Source of the DNA: Betaproteobacteria bacterium
GTDB lineage: Bacteria > Pseudomonadota > Gammaproteobacteria > Burkholderiales > Burkholderiaceae
DNA: 64,000 bases
Reading direction: 5' to 3'
Assembly: GCA_009783065.1 (NCBI GenBank)
Contig: WRHV01000003.1
Span: forward strand, 43,331 to 107,330
The notes under the pieces were generated by a model. It did no database searches. It saw only the letters and a list, made by a program, of their open reading frames with translations, and was not told the DNA's origin. Of the stretch, positions 19,861-27,948 are shown one piece after another. The stretch's first letter is position 1. The number at the start of each line of letters is the position of its first letter. Both the position numbers and the translations under genes were made by a program.

Positions 19861-20706
19861 TTAAGCTGAATAACTTTTTTTGTAAAGCCGTTCGAACAAA
19901 GCTTCGACCGATGTGGCCTGATTCAGACTATAAAAATGAAAGCCTGGCGCGCCCCCTTCCAGCAATCGTTCGCATAATCGGGTCACGACATCCAGACCAA
20001 ACGCCCGGACGGATTCCTGATCTTCGCCAAAACTTTCCAGTTTTAGACGCATCCATCGCGGAATCTCAGCGCCGCAGGTATTCGAAAAACGAGCCAGGCT
20101 GGCATAATTAGTAATCGGCATGATCCCGGCAATAATCGGGATATTGACTCCAGCTTGCTGGGCATTTTCGACAAAACGGAAATAGGCGTCAGGATTATAA
20201 AAATACTGGGTAATGGCCGCATTGGCTCCTGCTTTAACCTTTCTGACAAAGTTCGTCAGATCGTCCTGAGGTGATTTAGCCTGGGGATGCATTTCCGGAT
20301 AAGCCGCGACATCAATGTAAAACCAGTCGCCAGTCTCGGCCCGGACGAATTCCACCAGCTCATTAGCATAATGAAACTCACCCAGCACACCATAAGTGCT
20401 GGGCAGATCACCCCGTAAAGCAACCAGATGCCGAATCCCCAATGATTTGTATCCCATGATTTTTTCGCGGATGGTTGCGCGAGAGGTGCCAATGCACGTA
20501 ACATGCGGCGCTGCCTGATAGCCGTCCTGATGAATTTCAACAGCAACGTCATGCGTTCCCTCGCGAGTTGATCCGCCAGCCCCTAACGTGACAGAAAAAT
20601 ATTTCGGCGACAGTTGGTAAAGTCTAACGCGGGTTTCGCGCAACCTTTCCAGTGCCTCCAGTGTTTTCGGAGGAAAAAATTCAATACTGAAATGATGAGA
20701 TGACAT
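19861..20706 (-). CDS. metF: 5,10-methylenetetrahydrofolate reductase MetF
   Basis: This flavoenzyme reduces methylene-THF to methyl-THF, supplying the methyl group for homocysteine remethylation. The 281-residue product has FSIEFFPPKT at the N-terminus, VTLGAGGSTREGT, LVALRGDLP with the catalytic region, and KVKAGANAAITQYFYN. It is the last gene of the ahcY unit, and its start directly abuts the stop of the YvlD-like gene. Placing it under a SAH riboswitch makes sense, because methyl-THF clears the homocysteine released from SAH. Confidence 0.95.
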   Translation of the reverse strand: MSSHHFSIEFFPPKTLEALERLRETRVRLYQLSPKYFSVTLGAGGSTREGTHDVAVEIHQDGYQAAPHVTCIGTSRATIREKIMGYKSLGIRHLVALRGDLPSTYGVLGEFHYANELVEFVRAETGDWFYIDVAAYPEMHPQAKSPQDDLTNFVRKVKAGANAAITQYFYNPDAYFRFVENAQQAGVNIPIIAGIMPITNYASLARFSNTCGAEIPRWMRLKLESFGEDQESVRAFGLDVVTRLCERLLEGGAPGFHFYSLNQATSVEALFERLYKKSYSA

Positions 20707-21048
20707 TTAATTCTTCAATAATAAAGTGGATAACGCCCATGAAATAATGCTGTACAACAATGCGCCACCGACTGCAGACCAAAACCCGGCCACATGAAAC
20801 CCTGAAATCAGATTGGAAACCAGCCAGAACATCAGTCCATTAATGACCAGGATAAACAAACCGAGTGTTATTATCGTCACCGGCAAAGTCAGCAACACCA
20901 GAACCGGTTTGATCAGCGCATTGATCAAACCCAGAATCAGGGCTGCCAGCAGGGCGGTGCCAAAACTGTTGATGGTAATGGATGACATCAGATACGGCAG
21001 CAAAAAAAGCGCTACCGTATTAATTAGCCAGACTATCGTCCAGCGCAT
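20707..21048 (-). CDS. YvlD-like small membrane protein (phage-holin-like family)
   Basis: This 113-residue inner-membrane protein has four hydrophobic helices (INTVALFLLPYLM; AALILGLINALIKPVLVLL; IITLGLFILVINGLMFWLV; and a C-terminal helix). It is in the family often annotated as phage holin or YvlD, of unknown function. The ATG at 21048 gives the standard family start MRWTIVWLINT; the longer upstream frame has a charged, non-family extension. Its place between ahcY and metF is conserved in betaproteobacteria, which may reflect only a stable operon order. Confidence 0.8.
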   Translation of the reverse strand: MRWTIVWLINTVALFLLPYLMSSITINSFGTALLAALILGLINALIKPVLVLLTLPVTIITLGLFILVINGLMFWLVSNLISGFHVAGFWSAVGGALLYSIISWALSTLLLKN

Positions 21049-21144
21049 CAACGACTCTCGTTCAGGAAACCATGGTCTACTCATAGCATGATCTGTATTG
21101 TTCCGACACATCCGGAAACTATCAAGAGACTGCAATAAACTGGA

Positions 21145-22563
21145 TTAATAACGGTAATGATCTGGTTTGTATGGACCTTCTTTTTTGACGCCAATATAAG
21201 CAGCCTGCTCATCCGTCAGATTGGTCAATTCAGCATTCAGTTTTTTCAACTGCAGCAGCGCTACTTTTTCATCCAGATGTTTTGGCAAGGTGTAAACGCC
21301 AATCGGATAAGCTGTTGCATTGGTAAAGAGTTCAATCTGCGCGATTGTCTGATTGGCAAATGAAGAACTCATCACATAAGACGGATGACCGGTACCGCAA
21401 CCCAGATTGACCAAACGACCTTCTGCCAGCAGAATAATCCGATGCCCATCGGGGAAAATCACATGATCCACCTGAGGCTTGATGTTTTCCCATTGGCATT
21501 GCTGCTTGAGGCTGGCGACATCAATTTCGTTATCAAAATGGCCAATATTGCAGACAATAGCCTGATCCTTCATCCGCAGCATGTGTTCATAGTTGATCAC
21601 GTGATAGTTACCGGTCGCCGTCACAAAAATATCGCCATGCTCCGCCGCATAATCCATGGTCACAACGCGATAGCCTTCCATGGCAGCCTGAAGAGCGCAT
21701 ATCGGATCAATTTCGGTAACCCATACCTGAGCCGAAAGTGCACGCAATGCCTGCGCTGAACCTTTACCGACATCGCCATATCCGCAGACAACGGCAACTT
21801 TTCCGGCAACCATGACATCCGTTGCACGCTTGATGCCATCCACCAGCGATTCACGGCAGCCATATAGATTGTCAAATTTGGATTTGGTAACGGAATCATT
21901 CACATTGATAGCGGGAAAGCTGAGCTTGCCTTCCTTGTGCATCTGATAAAGCCGATTCACGCCTGTTGTCGTTTCTTCGGTTACACCTTTGATGTGACGA
22001 AGACGCTTGGAATACCACTCGGAATCATTTGCCAGATAACGCTTGATGGCATTAAAAAGGCAGATTTCCTCTTCTGAACCAGGATGATTCAAAACAGAGA
22101 TATCCTTCTCCGCCCTGCTGCCAAGATGCAAGAGCAAAGTAGCATCCCCGCCATCATCCAGAATCATGTTGGAATAACCCCCATCCGGCCAATCAAAAAT
22201 ACGGTGCGTAAATTCCCAGTACTCATCCAGCGTTTCCCCCTTATAGGCAAAAACCGGTGTGCCGCCAGATGCAATGGCTGCTGCGGCATGATCTTGCGTG
22301 GAATAGATGTTACAGGAAGCCCAGCGCACCTTTGCGCCCAATGCCTCCAGGGTCTGGATCAGCACTGCCGTTTGGATGGTCATATGCAACGAGCCTGTGA
22401 TACGAGCGCCTTTTAAAGGCTGGCTATCGGCGTACTCTTCTCGAATCGCCATCAGCCCCGGCATCTCGGTCTCTGCAATTTTGATTTCCTTATGACCCCA
22501 ATCAGCTAAATTGAGGTCCGCGATAAAACAATCGTCTTTGATTTTGGTGACAGCGTGCATCAC
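21145..22563 (-). CDS. ahcY: S-adenosylhomocysteine hydrolase AhcY
   Basis: AhcY cleaves SAH to adenosine and homocysteine, relieving inhibition of methyltransferases. The 472-residue product contains the substrate-domain motif [15 protein letters not shown], the NAD-binding loop [17 protein letters not shown] and the invariant C-terminal KPDHYRY. A good ribosome site (GAGAAAGGAGAGCGTG) precedes the ATG at 22563. Expression is under a SAH riboswitch in the leader. The gene heads an ahcY-yvlD-metF transcription unit. Confidence 0.97.
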   Translation of the reverse strand: MMHAVTKIKDDCFIADLNLADWGHKEIKIAETEMPGLMAIREEYADSQPLKGARITGSLHMTIQTAVLIQTLEALGAKVRWASCNIYSTQDHAAAAIASGGTPVFAYKGETLDEYWEFTHRIFDWPDGGYSNMILDDGGDATLLLHLGSRAEKDISVLNHPGSEEEICLFNAIKRYLANDSEWYSKRLRHIKGVTEETTTGVNRLYQMHKEGKLSFPAINVNDSVTKSKFDNLYGCRESLVDGIKRATDVMVAGKVAVVCGYGDVGKGSAQALRALSAQVWVTEIDPICALQAAMEGYRVVTMDYAAEHGDIFVTATGNYHVINYEHMLRMKDQAIVCNIGHFDNEIDVASLKQQCQWENIKPQVDHVIFPDGHRIILLAEGRLVNLGCGTGHPSYVMSSSFANQTIAQIELFTNATAYPIGVYTLPKHLDEKVALLQLKKLNAELTNLTDEQAAYIGVKKEGPYKPDHYRY

Positions 22564-22592
22564 GCTCTCCTTTCTCGAAAAAATAGAAAAAA

Positions 22593-22720
22593 GTAACGTG
22601 AGCGCCGTTAAAAGATTAACCGAGCCTGGCGAAATAAATCAGCAATACCATCACATTTCCATTAATACGAAAAAGAAAAAACGGTATCCGCGTTATTTCG
22701 TCGCAACGCTCCTCGATAGC
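22593..22720 (-). promoter_or_regulatory. SAH riboswitch upstream of ahcY
   Basis: Read on the minus strand, the leader contains the conserved blocks of the S-adenosylhomocysteine aptamer in order: CGAGGAGCGTTGCGAC (start near 22715), then CGCCAGGCTCGG (near 22630), then GGCGCTCACG (near 22605). GAGCG of the first block can pair with CGCTC of the last to form the pseudoknot. It ends about 30 bases before the ahcY start, and the ribosome site GGAGAGCG lies just beyond. SAH binding should turn the ahcY-yvlD-metF unit on. Confidence 0.9.
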
Positions 22721-22786
22721 TGTATATCATATCATCAATTTTGAAATACGGTACCATCAACTTCCCTATAACCTTCATGATATCGA

Positions 22787-23719
22787 TCAATCACCAAAAT
22801 AGGTTCCGATGCCCAGGTTATTCTGATGCACATATTCAATAGCCGATCGTTTACCGGAATCGGCTGACCGAACAGAAAAGACTTCGATCTGTCCTCCGCA
22901 GGCAGTAATACGGAAACTCTTTTCACCGATCTCTGAAATCGTACCTGCCAAACCTTTAACATCCTTAAAAGAAGCAAAAAGATGTTTTCTGGCGCCAAAA
23001 AGCTGCACTTTTTCTCCGTCAAGCGTTGTCCAGGCGCCAGGAGATGGATCACTGCCGCGAATCAGGTTATAAATCAGGTTGACATGCATATTCCAGTTAA
23101 TTTTGGCTTCGGGTTCCCGAAACCAGCCTTCATAACTGGCGTAGCTCTCATCCTGTTTAATTTCAATATGCCGGCCAGCAACAATCAAGTCTGCTGCTTC
23201 CAGCATCGCATCCACTCCCAAAGGAAATAACTGATCAAAGTAAATGCTGCCCAACGTGTCATTTGGCAGGATCGGGATTTTTTTTTGCAGGATAATCGGC
23301 CCTTCATCCATTCCATCGGTCGGGCGGAAAATGGTCAGGCCGGTTTCTGCTTCACCACAGACAATCGGCCAATTTATTGAACTGGGACCACGATATTGGG
23401 GCAACAGGGAAGGGTGATATTGGATGGTGCCAAAACGAGGAATGTTGACAAAACTTTGAGGAGCAAACTGTAGGACATATGCCATGATACCGAGATCCGC
23501 GTTCAGGCTTTTCATGGCTTCTTCTGCCGCAAGCTCTGTCAAACGGTGTATCTGGTACACCTTAATACTTCTTTTCTCTGCCGCTATACGCAAGGGATCT
23601 GGTGCGGTTCCCGGCTTTTCAGGCGCCATAAAAACGCCAGCCACATCGTCACCCCGATTTAGAAACGCCTCCATAACCGCTTTTCCAAATTGTTGCTGTC
23701 CAATAATCGCAACACGCAT
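22787..23719 (-). CDS. 10-formyltetrahydrofolate-dependent formyltransferase/hydrolase-like protein
   Basis: The 310-residue product has the two-domain plan of methionyl-tRNA formyltransferase. It is closer to the stand-alone hydrolase domain of 10-formyl-THF dehydrogenase: MRVAIIGQQQFGKAV at the start, the catalytic histidine in YHPSLLPQYRGPSSINW (about 106), and the aspartate in TDGMDEGPIILQ (about 142). A C-terminal OB-like domain follows. It is unlikely to be the housekeeping Fmt, whose motif is normally N-x-H-x-SLLP. It lies between the formyl-CoA transferase homologue and ahcY, which suggests a role in moving formyl groups between CoA, folate and formate; that is inference. The ATG at 23719 follows GGGGCA; an earlier in-frame ATG lies inside the terminator stem. 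Confidence 0.75.
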   Translation of the reverse strand: MRVAIIGQQQFGKAVMEAFLNRGDDVAGVFMAPEKPGTAPDPLRIAAEKRSIKVYQIHRLTELAAEEAMKSLNADLGIMAYVLQFAPQSFVNIPRFGTIQYHPSLLPQYRGPSSINWPIVCGEAETGLTIFRPTDGMDEGPIILQKKIPILPNDTLGSIYFDQLFPLGVDAMLEAADLIVAGRHIEIKQDESYASYEGWFREPEAKINWNMHVNLIYNLIRGSDPSPGAWTTLDGEKVQLFGARKHLFASFKDVKGLAGTISEIGEKSFRITACGGQIEVFSVRSADSGKRSAIEYVHQNNLGIGTYFGD

Positions 23720-23730
23720 AACTTGCCCCG

Positions 23731-23769
23731 AAAAAAACGAATGGGTGGCCAGAAAAGCACCACCCATTC
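23731..23769 (-). terminator. Rho-independent terminator after frc
   Basis: On the minus strand, GAATGGGTGG pairs with CCACCCATTC around an 11-base loop, followed by CG and seven T residues. It ends only about 12 bases before the formyltransferase start codon. Transcription entering the formyltransferase from frc would therefore depend on read-through. Confidence 0.85.
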
Positions 23770-23823
23770 AATTTAGTCAATGAAGCTTTCGCTTATTGTT
23801 TTTTACACTCCCCAATACCAATA

Positions 23824-25119
23824 TTATTTGGCTTTTGGCGGAAGGGTAAATGCACCGGACTCTTGGAACTTGTCAAAATCCGCTTTCGAGAAACCGCAAA
23901 CTTCTGTAACAATCTGCTGGTTATGCTCGCCCAGTCCTGGTGACGGGAGAATCTTGTCAACATTACCAAGCGAGAGCTTGACCGGCATACCAACTGTCCA
24001 GTAATCGCCTTCCGGATGGCCTTCCACTTTGGTCCACATGTCACGGAACGCGATATGCGGATCAGCAATAACCTCTTCCGTCGACAACACCGGACCGCAT
24101 GGAATATCCAGCTCATTGAATCTTGCCGTCACTTCCTGCTTGGTGTAATTCTTGGTGTATTCCGACACATACTTCCAGAACTCATGCTGGTTCTTGTTAC
24201 GTGCAGCAGCAGGCGCAAAACGCTCATCATCCGGCTGAAGACCGATCTCTTGCAACAGGACTGGAACAACCGGCGCCTGGGCAACCATGTAGACGTAGTC
24301 GTTTGGACCAAACGGCTTACATGGAATGGCGTTACCGATATGGCCACCGCCGGAATCGTTCATTGCACGTGGTACGTAGGTCATACCCAGCGTTGGTGGG
24401 CCATACTCCGGCAATGCGGCTTTACCACCCAGCAAACGAAGATGGTCACGGAATTTGACGCGGCACAGGTTCATGACGGAATCCTGCATCGCGGCTTCTA
24501 CGACCTGGCCTTTGCCGCCATTGTGCGTACGATGATACAGTGCGGATACAATACCCAGCGCCAGATGCACACCGGTACCGCTGTCACCGATAAACGCACC
24601 GCTGATGGTTGGCGGGCCATTCGGGTCACCGGTTACTGACATAGCGCCACCCATCGCTTGGGCAATCGGCTCATACGCCTTGTAATCCGAATAGGGACCA
24701 GCCGCGCCGAAACCTTTAATGGAGGCGATAATCAAGCCCGGATTGAGTTCGTGCAGCTTTTCATCCGGATAACCCAGGCGGGTCAATACGCCAGGACCAA
24801 AGTTATCCATAATCACGTCGCACTTCCTGATGAGCTGTTCGAATACTTCCTGACCAGCCTTGCTTTTCATGTTTACAGTAATGGAACGCTTGTTGGCGTT
24901 CAACATCTTGAAATAAAAGCTTTCATAACGCTTGCCGTCTATTGTGTGAGCGAGCTGCTGCCGGGTGATGTCACCAGTTGGCGCTTCAAATTTAATGACA
25001 TCTGCCCCCATCCATGCCAAGAGCTGGGATGAGGTGGGACCTGCCTGTACGTGGGTCATGTCAAGAATACGTACGCCAGATAATGCTTTGCCAGATGGTG
25101 GCACATCGTTGTAACCCAT
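23824..25119 (-). CDS. frc: Formyl-CoA transferase homologue (CoA:oxalate CoA-transferase, class III)
   Basis: Class III (CaiB/BaiF) CoA-transferases of this group move CoA from formyl-, acetyl- or succinyl-CoA to oxalate. The 431-residue product has THVQAGP near residue 22, the catalytic aspartate in AFIGDSGTG (Asp179, equivalent to Asp169 of O. formigenes Frc), and a glycine loop DSGGGHIGN like the Frc GGGGQ loop. The position of Frc Trp48 is Gln here (GDITRQQLA), so the preferred CoA donor may differ. Start choice: the ATG at 25119 sits five bases after GGAGGA, while the longer frame begins with TTG. Divergent Fnr-type boxes and a TATGAT -10 lie upstream, and a strong terminator follows. 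Assignment to oxalate metabolism is supported by the neighbours oxlT and oxc. Confidence 0.85.
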   Translation of the reverse strand: MGYNDVPPSGKALSGVRILDMTHVQAGPTSSQLLAWMGADVIKFEAPTGDITRQQLAHTIDGKRYESFYFKMLNANKRSITVNMKSKAGQEVFEQLIRKCDVIMDNFGPGVLTRLGYPDEKLHELNPGLIIASIKGFGAAGPYSDYKAYEPIAQAMGGAMSVTGDPNGPPTISGAFIGDSGTGVHLALGIVSALYHRTHNGGKGQVVEAAMQDSVMNLCRVKFRDHLRLLGGKAALPEYGPPTLGMTYVPRAMNDSGGGHIGNAIPCKPFGPNDYVYMVAQAPVVPVLLQEIGLQPDDERFAPAAARNKNQHEFWKYVSEYTKNYTKQEVTARFNELDIPCGPVLSTEEVIADPHIAFRDMWTKVEGHPEGDYWTVGMPVKLSLGNVDKILPSPGLGEHNQQIVTEVCGFSKADFDKFQESGAFTLPPKAK

Positions 25120-25288
25120 AAAGTCCTCCAATAGTTGGTGTGTTGGTTAAAAATACAACTCCCGCTCGCTAAAGGAAACGACATCTTACCCTCAGCAGGG
25201 GGTAAACCAGATAAACCCAGTATTTAGCAAGTTTCCTTCTTTTTACAGTACAGCTACAATTACCCGCCTAATACTTAAGCTAATTAAT

Positions 25289-25294
25289 ATCATA
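25289..25294 (-). promoter_or_regulatory. Candidate -10 element for frc
   Basis: TATGAT on the minus strand lies 30-35 bases from the centre of the Fnr-type box at 25318-25331. This is within one base of the position expected for a class II Fnr-activated promoter (box centred near -41.5). The implied leader before the frc ATG is about 160 bases. Confidence 0.5.
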
Positions 25295-25317
25295 GTCGTT
25301 TTTGCTTCGATATATTC

Positions 25318-25331
25318 TTGATTTACGTCAA
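25318..25331. promoter_or_regulatory. Fnr/Crp-type box, frc-proximal
   Basis: TTGATTTACGTCAA matches the FNR consensus TTGAT-N4-ATCAA at nine of ten defined positions. It forms part of a longer direct repeat (TTCTTGAT...GTCAATTTTT) with the box 40 bases to the right. The likely target is frc on the minus strand. Confidence 0.65.
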
Positions 25332-25357
25332 TTTTTATATTTCAAACTAATAGGTTC

Positions 25358-25371
25358 TTGATCTTTGTCAA
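25358..25371. promoter_or_regulatory. Fnr/Crp-type box, regulator-proximal
   Basis: TTGATCTTTGTCAA is the second copy of the direct repeat, exactly 40 bases from the first. TATATC at 25396-25401 is a candidate -10 about two bases from the class II position. It would drive, or autoregulate, the Crp/Fnr-family gene starting at 25423. Confidence 0.6.
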
Positions 25372-25422
25372 TTTTTTTGAGATGCTTCGTTCTGTTATAT
25401 CAAAACATTAAATTGAATATTC

Positions 25423-26031
25423 ATGGCATTAATCGCAAATCATCCCGAAAAAAATATTATTCGTGTGCAGCTTTCACAAAATTGCATATTGAAAGAATTA
25501 ACACAACAGGAATTGTTGGAACTAGAACCCCATCTGGATGTAACAGATCACGTTAAGGGAGATTGCCTGACCCATCAGGGTGACCGTGATCTGGATGTGA
25601 TCTTCGTTCTTGATGGCATCCTGAAACGAGCGGTCACCAACCAGCATGCCAAGGAAATGATCCTGCGCTTTACCAGTGAACGCTATGTGGAAGCAACTTA
25701 TGCTTCCTGGCGGCTCAATAAAGCGGCATCATTTAGCATTATCGCCGTCACCAAAACCCGGGTAGCCCGAATCGCCATGCCGGCATGGTCTGCCTACATA
25801 GAGGATAAATTCAAACTGAAGCAGCTTTTTGAGCTGGAAGTCATGCGCATCATGAGCAGCATCATGTCTCATACCATTACACTGCACCTTTTGGATGCAC
25901 CGGGGCGTGTACACCGTTTTCTGCGCAAGCACCCTGATCTGTTTGACCGTATGCCCAAGAAGGAATTGGCATCTTATTTGAATCTATCGCCAGAAACACT
26001 GAGCCGCCTGAAAAATCAGGGAAAAATCTGA
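25423..26031 (+). CDS. Crp/Fnr-family transcriptional regulator beside frc
   Basis: The 202-residue product has a degenerate cyclic-nucleotide-binding fold (about 20-140) and a short C-terminal helix-turn-helix. The recognition helix reads LSPETLSRLKNQ, with the Fnr-type E-x-x-S-R arrangement known to read TTGAT half-sites. Only two cysteines fall in the N-terminal half (about positions 20 and 48), so the four-cysteine iron-sulfur ligand set of Fnr is absent. The cAMP-binding phosphate cassette of Crp is also not recognisable. It is transcribed divergently from frc across a spacer holding two Fnr-type boxes, and similar boxes precede oxlT and oxc. I infer that it controls oxalate genes; the effector is unknown. 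A TCAGGGAAAA/TTTTCCCTGA inverted repeat spans its stop codon. Confidence 0.85.
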   Translation: MALIANHPEKNIIRVQLSQNCILKELTQQELLELEPHLDVTDHVKGDCLTHQGDRDLDVIFVLDGILKRAVTNQHAKEMILRFTSERYVEATYASWRLNKAASFSIIAVTKTRVARIAMPAWSAYIEDKFKLKQLFELEVMRIMSSIMSHTITLHLLDAPGRVHRFLRKHPDLFDRMPKKELASYLNLSPETLSRLKNQGKI

Positions 26032-26309
26032 CTTCAATTATTTTCCCTGATTAGGCATACCCTCAGGCATTTCTTTTTTCGACTTTGCCTGATTTAATAC
26101 GCCGACATCATATTTCTCTATTCATTTTGTTTTCCCTGGCGCATTACGACATCAATTATCGTCACTCATGAAGCATTTCCGGCGGTTGACACTATACCAT
26201 CGAAACGAACCTTTTGACGCAACCGCCATCGCTGAAGATGATATGACATCAGCATGTCCCATCTACAAGATGAATGTTGAAGCGGCCTTGCAGCGTGTAA
26301 AATCCGCAT
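26032..26309. other. Gap after the Crp/Fnr-like gene
   Basis: No confident gene. A 47-codon plus-strand frame (26168-26311) ending VEAALQRVKSA reads as protein-like near its C-terminus but has no ribosome site and no recognised family. It could be the tail of a decayed gene. Confidence 0.35.
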
Positions 26310-26347
26310 AAAAAAGAAAAGCGGTAGCGTTATCACGCTACCGCTTT
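26310..26347 (-). terminator. Rho-independent terminator after oxlT
   Basis: On the minus strand, AAAGCGGTAGCG pairs with CGCTACCGCTTT around a six-base loop, and TTCTTTTTTA follows. It lies about 60 bases past the oxlT stop. Confidence 0.85.
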
Positions 26348-26404
26348 GAACATTCAGCTTGTTGTCAGGAATAATTCAGAAAAAAACCCGACTCTAAAGC
26401 TTTA

Positions 26405-27694
26405 TTATGCTGCTGCTGTACCTGCTTTCGCTGCTGCTGCTTCAATTTCCGCATTGTTAGCCAAGATGAAGCGACGACGCCACGGCTTCAGTACGAAGAA
26501 GGAAAGGAATGAACAGACGAATGCGATAACGGCGGAAAGGATAAACACGCGATCCCAGTTACCGCCAGCCGAGAGGCCTGCTGCAAACGGAACCAGCAAT
26601 GAGGAAGTCCCTTTTGCCGTATATAGCGTACCTGCGTTACCTGCCGCATTTTTCACACCGAATGTGTCAGCGCACATGGATGGGAACAGGGAGAAGATTT
26701 CACCCCAGAAAGCGAAGGTCAGTGCCGCGAAGAGCATGAAACCAAACGGGCTGCGGCCATAAGCCATCAGACCCAGCAGCGCGAACCCTTCACCCATGAA
26801 CACAAGAAACATGACATTCTCGCGACCAAAACGGTCAGAGAGCCAACCGCAGAACGGGCGGGTTGCGCCGTTACAGATGTTGTCGATAGACATCGCCATC
26901 GTCAACAGCGGCAGGGTGACACCCATCAGTGTTACCGGGATACGGGAAATACCATAATCGCGGGAAACCGGACCGAAAGACGCCGTTGCCATGATACCGC
27001 CGGAAGCAACACCAACGAAGCAGACATAAATCAGCCAGAAAATGGGCTGTCTCATGATCTGGGTTGGCGTGAACTCTTTCTTACTGGATACAACACGCGG
27101 TATGGCTTTGGTGCCTGGCGGCAGCTTGGCGCGCGGCATGAAAATAGAACAGATTGCAATAACAATACCTTGGCCAATGCCGAACCACAGGAAGGCCGCC
27201 TCATAGCCGGAGCTGTTAATCATGGCAGCAACCGGAACAACCGTCAGCGCCGCGCCACCACCGAAACCGGCAGCTGTCGCGCCTGCAGCCAGACCGCGCT
27301 TGTCCGGGAACCATTTCAGAGCGTTACCCACAGCAGTACCGTAAACAGCACCTGCGCCCATACCGGAAATAACCGCTGCCGCGTAAAGAACACCCAAAGT
27401 GGTCGCCATGGAATTCATGACCCAACCAATTGCTGCCAAAATAGCGCCGCCGAAAATAACGGGCCTTGGACCATATTTATCAACCAGCCAACCTTCTACC
27501 GGAACCAGCCAGGTTTCGAAGAAGATAAAGATGGTAAATGCCAGCTGAATCGATGTACGTGCCCAATGATGTTTATCTTGCATCGGTGCGACGAACAGCG
27601 TCCAGCCATATTGTAAGTTAGCCACAGTGGCCATACACACAATACCTAGAATTAGCTGCACCCACCGATTTGGGTACCTTTCTTGTGTAGCCAT
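26405..27694 (-). CDS. oxlT: OxlT-family oxalate:formate antiporter (MFS)
   Basis: This 429-residue major-facilitator protein has twelve hydrophobic helices. OxlT exchanges external oxalate(2-) for internal formate(-), which generates proton-motive force when coupled to intracellular decarboxylation. The two charged substrate-binding residues of O. formigenes OxlT are both conserved: the arginine (Arg272) in GATRPFCGWLSDRFGR and the TM11 lysine (Lys355) in TLYTAKGTSS. WFPDKRGLAAG is the family loop motif. The start ATG follows AAAGGAG. It is a single-gene unit with an Fnr-type box upstream and a terminator downstream. The short Ala/Glu-rich tail is not typical of OxlT. Oxalate specificity is likely but other small carboxylates are possible. 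Confidence 0.85.
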   Translation of the reverse strand: MATQERYPNRWVQLILGIVCMATVANLQYGWTLFVAPMQDKHHWARTSIQLAFTIFIFFETWLVPVEGWLVDKYGPRPVIFGGAILAAIGWVMNSMATTLGVLYAAAVISGMGAGAVYGTAVGNALKWFPDKRGLAAGATAAGFGGGAALTVVPVAAMINSSGYEAAFLWFGIGQGIVIAICSIFMPRAKLPPGTKAIPRVVSSKKEFTPTQIMRQPIFWLIYVCFVGVASGGIMATASFGPVSRDYGISRIPVTLMGVTLPLLTMAMSIDNICNGATRPFCGWLSDRFGRENVMFLVFMGEGFALLGLMAYGRSPFGFMLFAALTFAFWGEIFSLFPSMCADTFGVKNAAGNAGTLYTAKGTSSLLVPFAAGLSAGGNWDRVFILSAVIAFVCSFLSFFVLKPWRRRFILANNAEIEAAAAKAGTAAA

Positions 27695-27864
27695 AATTCT
27701 ACTCTCCTTTAAAGTTACTAAACACGGTCACTACGGATACCAATACTCCGCTTACTTTCAGGACTATGCACTCTTGCCAATAAAACTCAGCCGTGAACCA
27801 GTGAAATCGACATCCAATCCACGGAACAGCATCCCTATTGTGCGAGAACAATTTCATGCTGAAA

Positions 27865-27878
27865 ATGACCTTGGTCAA
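27865..27878 (-). promoter_or_regulatory. Fnr/Crp-type box upstream of oxlT
   Basis: On the minus strand it reads TTGACCAAGGTCAT, a near-palindrome with both half-sites one base from perfect symmetry. CACAAT at 27837-27842 falls exactly where a class II -10 would be (transcription start predicted near 27830), about 135 bases before the oxlT start codon. Confidence 0.6.
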
Positions 27879-27948
27879 GATTAGATTTTTTTATCACATT
27901 CTGATTTAGCCAAAACGGATAAGGAATACTATCAAATCTGATCTGATT

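Noticed and set aside
20707..21048. Phage holin, as the YvlD family is often annotated
   Set aside because: The gene is embedded between ahcY and metF with no phage context; the name is a family label and not a function.
26168..26311. 47-codon frame between the Crp-like gene and the oxlT terminator
   Set aside because: No ribosome site, no family, and it ends inside the terminator region; kept only as a note on the gap.
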